DNA from: Anaerolineae bacterium
GTDB lineage: Bacteria > Chloroflexota > Anaerolineae > Anaerolineales > Villigracilaceae
Assembly (NCBI GenBank): GCA_017303735.1
Contig: JAFLCF010000075.1
Span: 1-19,705 of the forward strand
Reading direction: 5' to 3'
DNA length: 19,705 nucleotides
Position numbers and translations under genes: made by a program. Under the pieces are notes generated by a model. The model was not told the DNA's origin and ran no database searches. It saw only the letters and a program-made list of their open reading frames with translations. This document shows, piece by piece, positions 1-6,959 of the stretch (position 1 is the stretch's first letter; each line of letters opens with the position of its first letter).

Positions 1-1
1 T

Positions 2-940
2 ATTTTTGCGGGCAAAAAATACAAGCCGTTGCATCTGATGCAGATCGGGCGTGGATGCAAATACGCCTGCGACTTTTGTTCGATCCATGCCTTTTACGGG
101 CGTGATATGCCGCGTCGTTGCTTGGACGATGTCTTGAAGGAAGCCGAAGAACTTCGCGGCAAATATGTTTTCTTTGCAGACGATAATTTATTCAACGATC
201 TTGAGTATGCCGAAAAATTATTCAAGGCGCTGATTCCCTATAACATTCACTGGTCTTGTCAGGTCAGTTTGGATATTGCTCAAAACCCGCACCTGTTGGA
301 TTTGATGGCACAGAGTGGGTGTGTGGGATGTCTGGTCGGGTTTGAATCTCTGGATGAAGCCAACCTGGTGCAGATGCGTAAGAAGTGGAATAAGAAATAT
401 GGTGATTATGCAAACACGTTGGCGCGGTTTTATGAACGCGGCATTATGGTCTTTGGCTCGTTCGTGCTCGGTTATGACCACGACACACCCGATGCCTTTG
501 CCCGCACCTTCGATTTTGCGATGCGTTCTAAATTGGCGCTGGCACAGTTCAACCCGCTGATTCCCACACCTGCTACTTCGTTGTTCGAACGATTGAAAAA
601 GGAAGAACGTCTCATCTATCCACGCTGGTGGTTGGATGATAAGTATCGTTATGGCGAGACGATCTTCCGACCGAAAGGGATGACGCCCGATCAACTTGCA
701 GAAGGCTGTTTCAAAATTCGACGCGATTTTGGCGCATATAGTTCTATCTTCAAACGCATGGTATCTTCAAAGTCGAATTCAGGGTCTTTGTATAATATGT
801 TTGGGTATCTGGCTATCAACCTTGCTTCGATTCGAGAGATTTTGAATAAACAGGGTGAACCACTTGGCAACGGTATGCCGCTTGATGTTGCCAAACTTGC
901 TTTGGAACTACCTACCTTTACTACTGTGAGGAGTGTATGA
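2..940 (+). CDS. B12-binding-type radical SAM protein (5' truncated by window)
   Basis: The reading frame is open from base 2, so the ATG at 29 is probably internal and the N-terminal part, including any cobalamin-binding domain, lies outside the window. The motif GRGCKYACDFC (bases 47-79) carries the CxxxCxxC that binds the radical SAM 4Fe-4S cluster. Downstream are a DDN motif, a GFES segment and a C-terminal part resembling DUF4070, as in family members that act on lipids or natural products. The whole visible part aligns closely with the next gene, so the two are tandem paralogs. It ends in an ATGA overlap with that gene, so they are probably co-translated. The substrate cannot be read from sequence; methylation or C-C bond chemistry are family possibilities. 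Confidence 0.9.
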   Translation: MFAGKKYKPLHLMQIGRGCKYACDFCSIHAFYGRDMPRRCLDDVLKEAEELRGKYVFFADDNLFNDLEYAEKLFKALIPYNIHWSCQVSLDIAQNPHLLDLMAQSGCVGCLVGFESLDEANLVQMRKKWNKKYGDYANTLARFYERGIMVFGSFVLGYDHDTPDAFARTFDFAMRSKLALAQFNPLIPTPATSLFERLKKEERLIYPRWWLDDKYRYGETIFRPKGMTPDQLAEGCFKIRRDFGAYSSIFKRMVSSKSNSGSLYNMFGYLAINLASIREILNKQGEPLGNGMPLDVAKLALELPTFTTVRSV

Positions 941-2250
941 AGCTAACCCTGATCTATCCCGCTATTGGACGTTACGTGGACGAAGCCTGCATGGAGCCGC
1001 TTTCGCTCGGCGCGTTGGCGGGTTTTACCCCGCCCGATGTGGAAGTGGTGTTGTACGATGACCGCCTCGAACCGATCCCCTTTGATGAGCCGACGGATCT
1101 GGTCGCCATCACGGTGCAGATCTATGCAGCACGGCGCTCGTATGAAATTGCCGCAGAATATCGCAAGCGCGGCGTGAAGGTCATCATGGGCGGAGTCCAT
1201 GCCACCTTGCTGCCCGAGGAAGTATCGCAACACGCCGACTCGATCTTTATCAGCGACGCCGAGAATCTCTGGCATGAGGTCATCGCCGACGCGAAGCAGG
1301 GCAAACTCAAACCCGTCTATCGTGGAGCCGCCACCACACCCCAGCCCGATACGCTCACGCGCCGCGATCTGTATCAAGGCAAAAAATATCTGCCCATCTC
1401 CCTGCTGCAATTCGGACGTGGATGCCGTTACGTCTGCACATTTTGCGCGGTCAGTTCGTATTTCGATCATCGCCATTTCTACCGTAGTGTGGCGCAGACC
1501 ATCGAAGAGATGAAAAGCCAGGAGCGCAATACATTTTTCTTTGTGGATGACAATATCGTCTCCGATTTTGAAGCGGCGAAAGCCCTGTTCCGCGAGTTGA
1601 TTCCGCTCAAGATCCACTGGGTGTCACAAGCCAGCATCGACATGACCCGCGACCGCGAGTTGATGGATTTAATGGCAAAGAGCGGATGCCTTGGCAACGT
1701 GATCGGTTTTGAATCCATTGAAGCCAGAAGCCTGCGTTCCATGCACAAAGGACAGAACCTGAAAGGCAAGCATGGCTACGAAGCCTATGCCGAGCAATTG
1801 GAAATTTTGCGTGATTATGGAATGCAGACCTGGGCGGCGTTCACCGTTGGACATGATTACGATACCCCTGCTTCCATTTTGCGCACGCTCGATTTCGCCC
1901 TCGAAAACAAATTCACCTTTGCTGCCTTCAACACCTTGTTGCCCTACCCGAACACAGCCCTCTACCGAAAACTGGAAGCCGAAGACCGTCTGCTTTACGA
2001 TGGCAAATGGTGGCTGCATGAAGATTATCGCTACAATCAAGCCGCCTTCCGTCCTGCCTTGATGACCCCTGATGAATTGACCGAAGTGTCATATCACGCC
2101 CGCAAATCTTTCAATAGCGCTAGCTCCATCTTCAAGCGTGTTTGGGATTTCAAGACCAACATGCGCAATCCCTACCGCCTCGGCGTTTATCTCGTCTATA
2201 ACCCGATCTTTAGAAACGAAACGCTTAAGAAACAAGGAATACGTTTATAA
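937..2250 (+). CDS. B12-binding domain radical SAM protein
   Basis: Full-length, 437 residues. Residues 1 to about 130 form a Rossmann-like B12-binding-type domain (MKLTLIYPAIGRY start, MGGVHATLLPEE near residue 85), without the DxHxxG cobalamin-ligand motif, as is common in this family. The radical SAM domain begins at about residue 155, with cluster ligands C163, C167 and C170 in GRGCRYVCTFC. The segment FFVDDN and the GFES motif follow, and the C-terminus resembles DUF4070. The start ATG overlaps the stop of the upstream paralog, and GAGGAG (928-933) sits just before it. Two such genes side by side suggest successive radical reactions on one substrate. The family call is firm; the reaction is unknown. 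Confidence 0.92.
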   Translation: MKLTLIYPAIGRYVDEACMEPLSLGALAGFTPPDVEVVLYDDRLEPIPFDEPTDLVAITVQIYAARRSYEIAAEYRKRGVKVIMGGVHATLLPEEVSQHADSIFISDAENLWHEVIADAKQGKLKPVYRGAATTPQPDTLTRRDLYQGKKYLPISLLQFGRGCRYVCTFCAVSSYFDHRHFYRSVAQTIEEMKSQERNTFFFVDDNIVSDFEAAKALFRELIPLKIHWVSQASIDMTRDRELMDLMAKSGCLGNVIGFESIEARSLRSMHKGQNLKGKHGYEAYAEQLEILRDYGMQTWAAFTVGHDYDTPASILRTLDFALENKFTFAAFNTLLPYPNTALYRKLEAEDRLLYDGKWWLHEDYRYNQAAFRPALMTPDELTEVSYHARKSFNSASSIFKRVWDFKTNMRNPYRLGVYLVYNPIFRNETLKKQGIRL

Positions 2251-2252
2251 GG

Positions 2253-2301
2253 TCAGACGATAGACCGCCGACCATAGACCGTAGTCAGCCGTCGGCGGTC
2301 T
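2253..2301 (+). repeat. Degenerate heptanucleotide tandem array with embedded hairpin
   Basis: From 2253 to 2294 the sequence reads as about six 7-base units, including ATAGACC at 2260 and again at 2274, with GCCGACC between them. The same stretch folds: AGACCGCCGAC (2262-2272) pairs perfectly with GTCGGCGGTCT (2291-2301), an 11-bp stem with an 18-base loop. It lies just after the second radical SAM gene and could end or stabilise that transcript, but no U-tract follows. Confidence 0.6.
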
Positions 2302-2333
2302 TCAATTGATTAGAAAGGCTCAAACCCGTCCCT

Positions 2334-3044
2334 ATGCATCCTTCCCTCACCAGCCAAACCCTTCCGCGCCAGGAACTCACCCCTGAGACCATTCAGGAAA
2401 TGTTCGATGTCTTCAACGAGAACTTTTCCCAAACCTCGCTCGATCTCTTCACCCGCGACCTGAACAACAAGAACTGGGTCATTCTCATCCGCGACGACGA
2501 GAAAAATATTGTTCAGGGATTTTCTACCCTCGGCATTTACGAGACGGAGTATCAAGGTCAATGCATTACGGCGGTTTATTCAGGCGATACAATCATCCGC
2601 CGCGCATATTGGGGCACACCCGAACTCCCCAAAAAATGGATTCACACCGTGCTCGAAAAAACAGCGGATATGCCCCAGCCCGTCTATTGGCTGCTGATCT
2701 CATCTGGTTACAAAACCTATCGCTTCCTCACCGTTTTTTATAAAGAGTTCTACCCCTGCTACAACCAGCCCACTCCGCCCGAAACCCAAAGCCTGATGAA
2801 CTTCCTCGCCTCGCAACGCTACGGCGACAATTTTTATCCAGACCTCGGCGTCGTCCGCTTCAAAGATGGCGCAACCCCATTGCGCGAAGGCGTCGCCGAA
2901 GTGACCGATGAACGCCTCTCCGACCCGCATGTGGCACATTACATCAAAGTCAACCCGCATCACGATCAGGGCGACGAACTCGTCTGCCTCACGCGCGTCC
3001 ATCCCGATAACTTCACCCCCGCAGGCAGGCGCATGGCGCGATGA
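2334..3044 (+). CDS. Protein of unknown function, GNAT-like in places, coupled to GH3 gene
   Basis: 236 residues with no signal peptide or membrane segment. I do not recognise it with confidence. The pattern of a strand-rich middle (VILIRDDEKNIVQGFSTLG, then AVYSGDTIIRR near residues 81-91) followed by helices is reminiscent of an acyltransferase of the GNAT type, but the acetyl-CoA loop is not clear. The stop overlaps the start of the GH3-family gene by ATGA, a strong sign that the two proteins work together. The only purine-rich site upstream (GAAAGG, 2313-2318) is rather far from the ATG. Coding-strand composition is markedly C-rich, like the GH3 gene. An acyl or aminoacyl transfer role beside GH3 is inference only. 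Confidence 0.75.
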   Translation: MHPSLTSQTLPRQELTPETIQEMFDVFNENFSQTSLDLFTRDLNNKNWVILIRDDEKNIVQGFSTLGIYETEYQGQCITAVYSGDTIIRRAYWGTPELPKKWIHTVLEKTADMPQPVYWLLISSGYKTYRFLTVFYKEFYPCYNQPTPPETQSLMNFLASQRYGDNFYPDLGVVRFKDGATPLREGVAEVTDERLSDPHVAHYIKVNPHHDQGDELVCLTRVHPDNFTPAGRRMAR

Positions 3045-4627
3045 AAGCCGCACTTGCCAACCGACTCTGGTTGTTTGCTTCGCGCAAAGCCGCAAAGGAT
3101 TTTCACAACGCCTCGCGGAATGTCGCTCAAACACAAACCAGCCTTCTTCAAAGTTATCTCACTCAAAACCAAAATACCGCGTACCTCAAACCTCAATTAC
3201 CAATCACCAACTACCAATCTCTCCCCCTCACTACCTACGACGACTACACCCCTTACATCACCCGCATCGCAGACGGCGAAAAAAACATCCTCACAAAAGA
3301 CCTCGTCCAACTCTTTGAACTTTCCAGCGGCTCCACATCCGCTTCGAAGATGATTCCCTACACGCGGACTCTCCAACGCGAATTTCGACTCGCCCTCTCA
3401 ACCTGGATCCACGACCTGTACACGCATCACCCCGTGCTGATGTCTGGTTCCGCTTACTGGAGCATCTCCCCGCTGACAGCGGGTCCGCGCTGCACGCCCG
3501 GCGGCATTCCCGTCGGCTTCGAGGAAGATAGCGCCTATCTCGGCTCATTTGGCTCGGTCATCGAATCCTCTCTGATGGCTGTTCCCAACTTCGTCAAACA
3601 TATTCAAGACATGGACGATTTCCGCTATGTCACCCTGCTTTATCTCCTCCGCCGCGAAGACCTGCGCCTGATCTCCGTCTGGAACCCCACCTTTCTCACA
3701 CTTCTACTTGCCCCACTGGAAAAATATTGGGCATCATTGCTCAAAGACATCGCTGACGGAACTATCACCCCGCCAAACCAATCTCCAATCTCCAATTACA
3801 AGTTACGAGTTACAAGTTACAAGTCACGTGCGAACACTCTTTCCAAATTTTTGCCTAACGATTACGCATCTATTTGGAAAAATCTCTCCCTCATCTCCTG
3901 CTGGGCAGACGGCGCATCCGAACCCTACGCAAAGGAATTGGGATCTCTTTTCCCCAACGTGACCATCCAACCCAAAGGCTTGCTTGCCACTGAAGCCTTC
4001 GTCTCCTTTCCATTGACGAGGCATGGAAACGTCCTCGCGATCACCTCGCACTATTTTGAATTCCTCGCCGAGAACGGCGATATTTTTCTCGCTCATCAGC
4101 TCAAAAAGGGACAAGCCTACTCTGTCGTCGTCACCACCGGTGGGGGACTGTATCGCTATCAACTTAACGACATCGTAGAAGTGACGGGCTTCTACAACCA
4201 AGCCCCCTGCATCAAATTCATAGGCAAGGCAGACAGGGTTTCGGATTACTTTGGTGAAAAACTCAACGAACAATTTGTTGCTACTGTTTTAAAAGAACTT
4301 TTTTCAAAGCACAACCTCAATCCCATCTTCTACATGCTTGCTCCTGACGATACGCATCCATTTCATTACACGCTTTATATCGAACTCCCCAACTATTTAA
4401 CCACTCAACTACCTGACTATTTAACTATTGAACTCGACAACGCTCTGCGCGCAAATTTTCACTACGACTACTGCCGCAGGTTGGGTCAACTCGCTGAAAC
4501 GCAAACAGTTCAAGTCAAAGATGGAGGCGCGGCTTACATTCAAGCCTGTCAGGCACGTGGGCAAAAACTCGGCGATATCAAAGCCTCCGTGCTGCAAAAA
4601 TCCACGGGCTGGGGCAATATATTCTAG
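3041..4627 (+). CDS. GH3 family (auxin-responsive GH3-like) acyl-adenylate/amide synthetase
   Basis: 528 residues. GH3 enzymes adenylate a carboxylic acid with ATP and pass the acyl group to an amino acid or other amine. The ATP-binding motif SSGSTSASKMIPYT starts at residue 95. The family signature YRYQLNDIVEVTGF starts at residue 371 and is followed by IKFIGKADRVSDYFGEKL, typical of the hinge to the C-terminal subdomain. The start overlaps the upstream gene by ATGA. Three low-complexity stretches are encoded by short tandem repeats at about residues 49-61, 247-263 and 451-466, apparently in-frame insertions in loops. The plant members conjugate hormones; the bacterial substrate here is unknown. 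Confidence 0.88.
   Translation: MKAALANRLWLFASRKAAKDFHNASRNVAQTQTSLLQSYLTQNQNTAYLKPQLPITNYQSLPLTTYDDYTPYITRIADGEKNILTKDLVQLFELSSGSTSASKMIPYTRTLQREFRLALSTWIHDLYTHHPVLMSGSAYWSISPLTAGPRCTPGGIPVGFEEDSAYLGSFGSVIESSLMAVPNFVKHIQDMDDFRYVTLLYLLRREDLRLISVWNPTFLTLLLAPLEKYWASLLKDIADGTITPPNQSPISNYKLRVTSYKSRANTLSKFLPNDYASIWKNLSLISCWADGASEPYAKELGSLFPNVTIQPKGLLATEAFVSFPLTRHGNVLAITSHYFEFLAENGDIFLAHQLKKGQAYSVVVTTGGGLYRYQLNDIVEVTGFYNQAPCIKFIGKADRVSDYFGEKLNEQFVATVLKELFSKHNLNPIFYMLAPDDTHPFHYTLYIELPNYLTTQLPDYLTIELDNALRANFHYDYCRRLGQLAETQTVQVKDGGAAYIQACQARGQKLGDIKASVLQKSTGWGNIF
3187..3221 (+). repeat. Heptanucleotide tandem array inside GH3 gene (1)
   Basis: Five degenerate 7-base units, including CAATTAC, CAATCAC, CAACTAC and CAATCTC at 3194-3221. 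They encode the low-complexity stretch PQLPITNYQS at about residues 51-60 of the GH3 protein. The reading frame is kept. Confidence 0.7.
3781..3829 (+). repeat. Heptanucleotide tandem array inside GH3 gene (2)
   Basis: Seven consecutive 7-base units: ATCTCCA twice, then ATTACAA, GTTACGA, GTTACAA twice and GTCACGT. The encoded segment runs through YKLRVTSYKSR at about residues 252-262, between two conserved parts of the GH3 fold. It is the clearest array in the window. Confidence 0.8.
4391..4438 (+). repeat. Octanucleotide tandem array inside GH3 gene (3)
   Basis: Five to six degenerate 8-base units: AACTATTT, AACCACTC, AACTACCT, GACTATTT, AACTATTG, then a partial match. Three units equal eight codons, so the frame survives. 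The encoded NYLTTQLPDYLTIEL shows an internal repeat. Confidence 0.65.
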
Positions 4628-4692
4628 ATTCAAACAGATAGACACATCAGATTGTGATCTGACAGGCTTTAGTTCTTTACAGGATATGAATC

Positions 4693-4723
4693 AAAAAGCG
4701 GCAGAGAGAATTCTCTCCGCCGC
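4693..4723 (-). terminator. Rho-independent terminator of the ComM relic
   Basis: On the - strand an 11-bp hairpin (arms 4713-4723 and 4698-4708, loop AATT, one G-U pair) is followed by five U (from AAAAA at 4693-4697). On the + strand the G-U pair becomes an A-C mismatch, so the site is better suited to the - strand. It lies 35 bases past the stop of the comM-like fragment and is probably its original terminator. Confidence 0.65.
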
Positions 4724-4758
4724 CTACGCTCGCTTTCTAGACTTATACCTATACACGA

Positions 4759-4985
4759 TCACCCTATCATGATCTTCGGGCGATATTGCAGCGCTTCTGC
4801 CAAATCCGCGATGGTGCGGGATAGTTTGAGGATTCGATGATAGGCTCTTGCAGACAAATTGAGTTGACTCATTGCCGCTCGCATCAAACTCTGACCTTCG
4901 GGTTGGAGTTGGCAAAATTGCCTGACTTCTCCGATGCGCATGTCTGCGTTGCAAACGATATTAGATGATTCGTTATTCGAGGTTC
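4759..4985 (-). pseudogene. C-terminal fragment of ComM/YifB-type Mg-chelatase-like ATPase
   Basis: The - strand frame ending at the TGA at 4759 encodes IVCNADM, then RIGEVRQFC, QLNLSARAYHRILKL and EALQYRPKIMIG, the characteristic C-terminus of the ComM/YifB family (about 500 residues when intact). Everything upstream, including the Walker motifs, is missing, and a stop lies in frame at 5002-5004. Inside the fragment TIADLA runs straight into EALQYRP; family members usually have about ten more residues between these blocks, so there is also an internal deletion. The similarity fades into a heptamer array at 4968. This is a decayed relic, not a functional ATPase. Confidence 0.8.
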
Positions 4986-5002
4986 GAATACTCGAATATC
5001 GT
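4968..5002 (+). repeat. Degenerate heptanucleotide array at the relic's break
   Basis: Five units around TTCGA: ATTCGTT, ATTCGAG, GTTCGAA, TACTCGA, ATATCGT. It coincides with the point where comM similarity is lost, which suggests repeat-mediated rearrangement. Confidence 0.5.
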
Positions 5003-5022
5003 TACAAACCGCGTTTGTAACG
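5000..5022. repeat. Perfect 10-bp inverted repeat
   Basis: CGTTACAAAC (5000-5009) and GTTTGTAACG (5013-5022) are exact reverse complements around the 3-base centre CGC. Directly after it, CCCCTA (5040-5045) and TAGGGG (5057-5062) form a second, shorter inverted repeat. No coding function is visible. It may be a dispersed palindromic repeat. Confidence 0.65.
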
Positions 5023-5085
5023 GGTAAGAAACAAAATGCCCCTACGTGTGCCCTGATAGGGGTATGAAGGGGATTGAAATATGCC

Positions 5086-5125
5086 AAGGTGACTGTCAGT
5101 TGCAAAATGACAGTCACCTTTTTTT
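5086..5125 (+). terminator. Strong hairpin with U-tract
   Basis: AAGGTGACTGTCA (5086-5098) pairs perfectly with TGACAGTCACCTT (5108-5120) over 13 bp, with a 9-base loop, and five further T follow. It has the form of a rho-independent terminator on the + strand. The nearest + gene upstream (GH3) ends about 460 bases earlier, so it may instead be a dispersed repeat. It insulates the aminotransferase gene from upstream transcription. Confidence 0.65.
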
Positions 5126-5183
5126 GATGCAAGATCCCCCTAGCTTCTTAAAACCCTCGAGGATTTTTTTTGTATGTATCCCG

Positions 5184-5189
5184 TATAAT
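5184..5189 (+). promoter_or_regulatory. -10 box (TATAAT) placed for a leaderless transcript
   Basis: A perfect TATAAT ends seven bases before the ATG at 5197, so transcription would begin at or next to the start codon. There is no ribosome binding site between them. No good -35 box is visible. Confidence 0.45.
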
Positions 5190-5196
5190 CCCATGC

Positions 5197-6360
5197 ATGT
5201 CTAACCTCAAAAGTCATTTTCTACTTGATCCCCAAATTATTTTTCTCAATCACGGATCCTTCGGTGCAACCCCAAAACCTGTTTTTGAAGCCTATCAAGA
5301 CTGGCAAATGCGGCTGGAAAGTCAGCCTGTACTTTTCCTTGGACGCGAACTCGATGGGCTTCTAAAAAATTCTCGCCGTGCCCTTGGAGAATATCTCAAT
5401 GCTGATGCCGATCACCTGATCTACATTCCTAACGCCACGCATGGCGTCAATATTATTGCTCGTTCCCTCGCACTTGAGTCAGGAGATGAGATCCTGACCA
5501 CCGATCACGAATACGGTGCTTGTGACTACACCTGGGATTTCATCTGTGGGAAAGTCGGCGCTCGATATGTACATCAGCCCATTCCCCTGCCTGTATATTC
5601 CGAAGAAGATATCGTGGACCATTTTTGGCTTGGCGTCACCCCAAACACAAAAGTTATTTATCTGAGTCATATCACTTCCCCAACTGCCCTACGCTTACCC
5701 GTGGAAAAGATATGCCAACGTGCAAAAAAGGCAGGAATCATTATGGTGGTTGACGCGGCACACTCACCCGGACAAATTCACGTCGACCTTCAAGCATTGG
5801 GGGCAGACATCGTTTTTGGTAATTGTCACAAATGGATGCTTAACGCGAAAGGCTCGGCATTTCTATATGTTAGACAAGAACTACAGCACCTTATTGATCC
5901 TTTGATCGTGAGTTGGGGTTACAACCCCACCCCGGAAACAACCACAGGTTCACGGTTTATCGACATCTTGCAATGGACAGGCACCAAAGATCCCGCCGCT
6001 GCGTTGACCGTCCCGACGGCATTACAATTCATGCAGAACAATAATTGGGATGAAGTACGAAAAGAATGTCATCAACTGCTGCGCCAGGGCATTGAGCAAA
6101 TCTGTAACCTGGTAAATATGCAGCCTTTGTATCCACTCGACTCAGATTTTTACAGTCAGATGGGTATTGCCCCGCTTCCCATGTCTAACCTGGCTGTGCT
6201 TAAGAGCCGTCTGTACGATGAACATAAAATTGAAATACCCCTGATCCAATGGCAGGACAAGCAGTTTGTCCGCATTTCGGTGCAGGGGTACAATTCTCAG
6301 GAAGATATCGACGCGTTGGTTCATGCCCTAAAAGTGCTTTTGCCACAGGTTGCCGTATAA
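5197..6360 (+). CDS. Class V aminotransferase, isopenicillin N epimerase-like
   Basis: 387 residues from the ATG at 5197; a TTG at 5170 would add nine residues but overlaps the -10 box. It is a PLP-dependent fold type I enzyme. IFLNHGSFGATP near the N-terminus is the usual opening of CefD-like proteins, IPNATHGVNIIARSL lies in the cofactor phosphate region, VVDAAHSPG carries the PLP-ring aspartate, and NCHKW (K212) holds the Schiff-base lysine. Family members include isopenicillin N epimerases, cysteine desulfurases and ergothioneine C-S lyases, so the label gives the fold and not the substrate. No beta-lactam genes are nearby. The gene behind it is a broken paralog. Confidence 0.88.
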   Translation: MSNLKSHFLLDPQIIFLNHGSFGATPKPVFEAYQDWQMRLESQPVLFLGRELDGLLKNSRRALGEYLNADADHLIYIPNATHGVNIIARSLALESGDEILTTDHEYGACDYTWDFICGKVGARYVHQPIPLPVYSEEDIVDHFWLGVTPNTKVIYLSHITSPTALRLPVEKICQRAKKAGIIMVVDAAHSPGQIHVDLQALGADIVFGNCHKWMLNAKGSAFLYVRQELQHLIDPLIVSWGYNPTPETTTGSRFIDILQWTGTKDPAAALTVPTALQFMQNNNWDEVRKECHQLLRQGIEQICNLVNMQPLYPLDSDFYSQMGIAPLPMSNLAVLKSRLYDEHKIEIPLIQWQDKQFVRISVQGYNSQEDIDALVHALKVLLPQVAV

Positions 6361-6404
6361 TCTTGCTTGCATAGTGACAGGATGAATAATAAATCTCGCT
6401 CTAA

Positions 6405-6956
6405 AAATATAGTGTCCGTGTTGTTTTCGCATCTCACTACAAATGGCTGTGTGCCCCAAAAGGTGCAGGCTTTTTATATGCTCGCCCTGAAGTTCAGCAT
6501 TTGCTAAAACCTTTGGTGGTTTCGTGGGGCTATGAGCCGGAGCTGCCGGGTGAGTCTGCGTTCATTGACCAAAATGAATGGTGGGGCACGCGCGATGTTG
6601 CTGCGTTCTTAACCGTCCCGATGGCGATTCAATTTCAGCAGGACCAAGACTGGGCGAAGGTGCGAGCCGCTTGTCATCGCCTGGCAGTGGAGACGTGGAA
6701 GCGAATCCATGCGCTGACAGGAATCGCCCCGCTTCATTCTGATCCCGAAACCTGGTTCGCCCAAATGACAGTTTCCACCCTGCCAGCGGATACTGATCTC
6801 GCTGCGCTCAAGACGCGCTTGTATGATGAATATCGCATTGAGATTCCTGTGATCTCATGGAATGAGAAAAAATTAATCCGCCTCTCGGTGCAGGGATATA
6901 ATTCCAAGCATGATATGGATCATTTGTTGTTCGCTTTGGAAAAACTGTTGAAATAA
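6405..6956 (+). pseudogene. 3' half of a second isopenicillin N epimerase-like gene
   Basis: The open frame starts after a stop at 6402-6404 and reads through FASHYKWLCAPKGAGFLYAR, the PLP-lysine region, to the normal C-terminus (RLSVQGYNS, then LEKLLK). It aligns throughout with the C-terminal ~180 residues of the preceding gene, at roughly half identical residues. The first ~200 residues, which hold most of the cofactor pocket, are absent, and no start codon precedes the conserved part. A TTG at 6501 gives a 151-codon frame, but that starts inside the fold. Best read as the remnant of a tandem pair after a 5' deletion. Confidence 0.8.
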
Positions 6957-6959
6957 AAA

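Noticed and set aside
943..1617. 224-codon - strand frame opposite the second radical SAM gene
   Set aside because: It lies wholly inside a gene with clear motifs, shows no domain itself and is a shadow of the codon pattern.
3781..3829. Short repeats as a CRISPR array
   Set aside because: Units of seven bases with no spacers, within a coding frame, and no cas genes.
3824..4273. 149-codon - strand frame opposite the GH3 gene
   Set aside because: Fully covered by conserved GH3 sequence including the YRYQLND signature; no motif or start signal of its own.
4647..4662. TCAGAT/ATCTGA hairpin as the GH3 terminator
   Set aside because: Only 6 bp with no U-tract; too weak to call.
6382..6507. 41-codon frame starting at the ATG after AGG before the aminotransferase relic
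   Set aside because: It runs in a different frame across the conserved HYKW region of the relic and resembles nothing.
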